Below are positions 22,263 through 23,344 of a stretch of DNA of 23,344 bases, one piece after another. Position 1 is the stretch's first letter. Every line of letters starts with the position of its first letter. The stretch is from positions 1-23,344 of the forward strand of contig CATYEN010000037.1 in NCBI GenBank assembly GCA_958405565.1. Reading direction: 5' to 3'. This DNA comes from an uncultured Collinsella sp. (GTDB taxonomy: Bacteria > Actinomycetota > Coriobacteriia > Coriobacteriales > Coriobacteriaceae). The notes beneath the pieces are model-generated. The model saw only the letters and a list, made by a program, of their open reading frames with translations. It searched no databases and was not told where the DNA came from. The position numbers were made by a program, and so were the translations under genes.

Positions 22263-23204
22263 GTGCCGGCGAACAAAGAACATACCGAAGCTACTCCCTC
22301 GTCGCTCGCCGTGGCGGCGGGGGAGTATCTCGATTACCTCGCGGTCGAGCGGGGTTTGGCGCGCAACACGATTGCGGCCTATCGTCGTGACCTGACGACG
22401 TACTGCGCCTATCTGGAGCGGGCGGGCATCATGTCTTTTGATGAGGTGACTCGTCAGGTCGTGGAGGGCTTTGTCGCCGACCGTCGCGATGGGGGCTATT
22501 CCGATGCCTCGGTGGAGCGTGCGCTTGCGGCCGTGAAGGGTCTGCATGCCTTTTTGGTGCGCGATGGGGCTGTGGCCCAAAATCCAACGGCGGCGTTGCG
22601 CCTGCCTAAAAAGGCTGAGCGTTTGCCGGAGTATCTATCGGTGGAGGATGTCTCGGCGCTGCTCGATCAAGACTTCCCCGAGGGCGAGATGGGCTTGCGC
22701 GACCATGCCATTTTGGAAGTGCTCTACGGATGCGGTTTGCGTGTGAGCGAGTTGGTGGGGCTCGATGTGGGCGATATCCATATCGACGATGGTTTTGTAC
22801 TCGTTCGCGGTAAGGGCTCAAAGGAACGCCTGTCCCCGTTGGTGGGAAGCGCGGCGCGAGCTCTGACGCTCTATGTAGCTGAGGGGCGTTCTCGCTTGGC
22901 GGCCCATGCCCGCGGAACCGAGACTTCGGCGGTCTTTTTAAATAAGAACGGCCGCCGTCTGTCGCGCCAGGGCGTCCATGCCATCTGTGAGCGCTACGGG
23001 CGCCAGGTAGGGCTGGTGGGACTCCATCCCCATACGCTGCGCCACTCCTTTGCCACCCATATGCTTGCGGGCGGCGCAGACCTCCGTGTGCTACAGGAGA
23101 TCTTGGGACATGCCGATATATCGACCACGCAGGTCTACACGCATGTCGATCGTACGCAACTGACCGAGGTCTATCTGGCGGCGCACCCGCTGGCACATCG
23201 TTAA
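22263..23204 (+). CDS. xerD: tyrosine site-specific recombinase XerD
   Basis: Tyrosine recombinase that with its partner resolves chromosome dimers at dif. The 313 residues comprise the N-terminal SAM-like core-binding domain (YLDYLAVERGLARNTIAAYRRDL, about 15-105) and the catalytic domain. All catalytic residues are visible: R160 (GCGLRVSEL), K184 (GKGSKERL), H257 and R260 (HTLRH), H283 (LGHADIS) and the nucleophile Y292 (QVYTHV). The wording DLRVLQEILGHADISTTQVYTHV is XerD-like and not integrase-like. The start is a GTG two bases after the pyrG stop, because no ATG is in frame nearby; translation is probably coupled to pyrG. No dif-like site was recognised in the window. Confidence 0.92.
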   Translation: MPANKEHTEATPSSLAVAAGEYLDYLAVERGLARNTIAAYRRDLTTYCAYLERAGIMSFDEVTRQVVEGFVADRRDGGYSDASVERALAAVKGLHAFLVRDGAVAQNPTAALRLPKKAERLPEYLSVEDVSALLDQDFPEGEMGLRDHAILEVLYGCGLRVSELVGLDVGDIHIDDGFVLVRGKGSKERLSPLVGSAARALTLYVAEGRSRLAAHARGTETSAVFLNKNGRRLSRQGVHAICERYGRQVGLVGLHPHTLRHSFATHMLAGGADLRVLQEILGHADISTTQVYTHVDRTQLTEVYLAAHPLAHR

Positions 23205-23237
23205 CACATCGCTGGCCTGCATATCTATAGGTATTTG

Positions 23238-23307
23238 GGGACGGGCCCCAGATTGCCGCTGCGTGCTTTTGCGCTCGCATGGGCAATCTGGGGCCCGTCC
23301 CATTTTT
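23238..23307 (+). terminator. 20-bp perfect inverted repeat / xerD terminator
   Basis: GGGACGGGCCCCAGATTGCC (23238-23257) is the exact reverse complement of 23282-23301, with a 24-base centre, followed by ATTTTTC. It can end xerD transcription. The long perfect arms and outer GGGGAC resemble the arms at 3563-3671, so it may belong to a dispersed palindromic repeat family. Confidence 0.75.
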
Positions 23308-23344
23308 CGCCAGACACCGACGCAGTGGTGGGCTGTGTGTACCG

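Noticed and set aside
22263..23204. Phage or integrative-element integrase
   Set aside because: Length, motif wording and linkage to pyrG fit chromosomal XerD; there is no tRNA, attachment repeat or phage gene nearby.

Overview
The window is a high-GC chromosomal segment with strong C/G third-position bias, canonical Shine-Dalgarno sites and many hairpin terminators. Gene content and protein style (LuxR-era Actinobacteria-like housekeeping proteins, short Pta, DUF1846, a YfcC/ArcD carrier) suggest an anaerobic gut Coriobacteriia member, most likely Collinsella. That placement is inference from family knowledge; no database was searched.

Layout. (1) 102-1082, minus: phosphate acetyltransferase. 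(2) 1314-3540, plus: a two-gene unit of UDP-galactopyranose mutase (glf) and an overlapping family 2 glycosyltransferase. (3) 3541-3900: a gene-free convergent junction filled with nested long inverted repeats. (4) 3901-10059, minus: dmpA-like P1 peptidase, maf, a DJ-1/PfpI protein (overlapping maf by 4 bp), an RlmD/TrmA-type RNA methyltransferase and polyphosphate kinase ppk1 with an unusual C-terminal tail. (5) 10060-17931, plus: an arginine deiminase (ADI) cluster in the order arcA1, arcT-like aminotransferase, arcA2, arcB, arcD-like carrier. (6) 17678-18343: a structured 3' region followed by three degenerate repeat units. (7) 18344-23204, plus: DUF1846 protein, small winged-helix regulator, pyrG and xerD, closed by a 20-bp perfect inverted repeat.

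The most striking region is the ADI cluster. ArcA converts arginine to citrulline, ArcB makes ornithine plus carbamoyl phosphate, and the ArcD-type carrier would exchange arginine for ornithine; carbamate kinase (arcC) is not in the window. The two arcA genes are identical at every base over a 1267-bp block that starts just before the ribosome binding site and ends one base after the stop codon, while the flanks are diverged. Upstream of both copies the diverged DNA keeps the same small islands at the same spacing: two CCGTTC boxes 21 bp apart, a 22-bp block, a TATAAC/TATAAA -10 and leader-RNA islands. This looks like gene conversion or recent duplication of the coding part plus selection on a shared promoter/leader. 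Almost every gene in the cluster is followed by its own hairpin, so expression may be tuned gene by gene.

Other non-coding structure worth attention: the nested palindromes at 3563-3888, a possible alternative-folding RNA at 17678-17815, the 54-bp repeat units at 17946-18182, and a perfect 13-bp palindrome inside the pyrG promoter.
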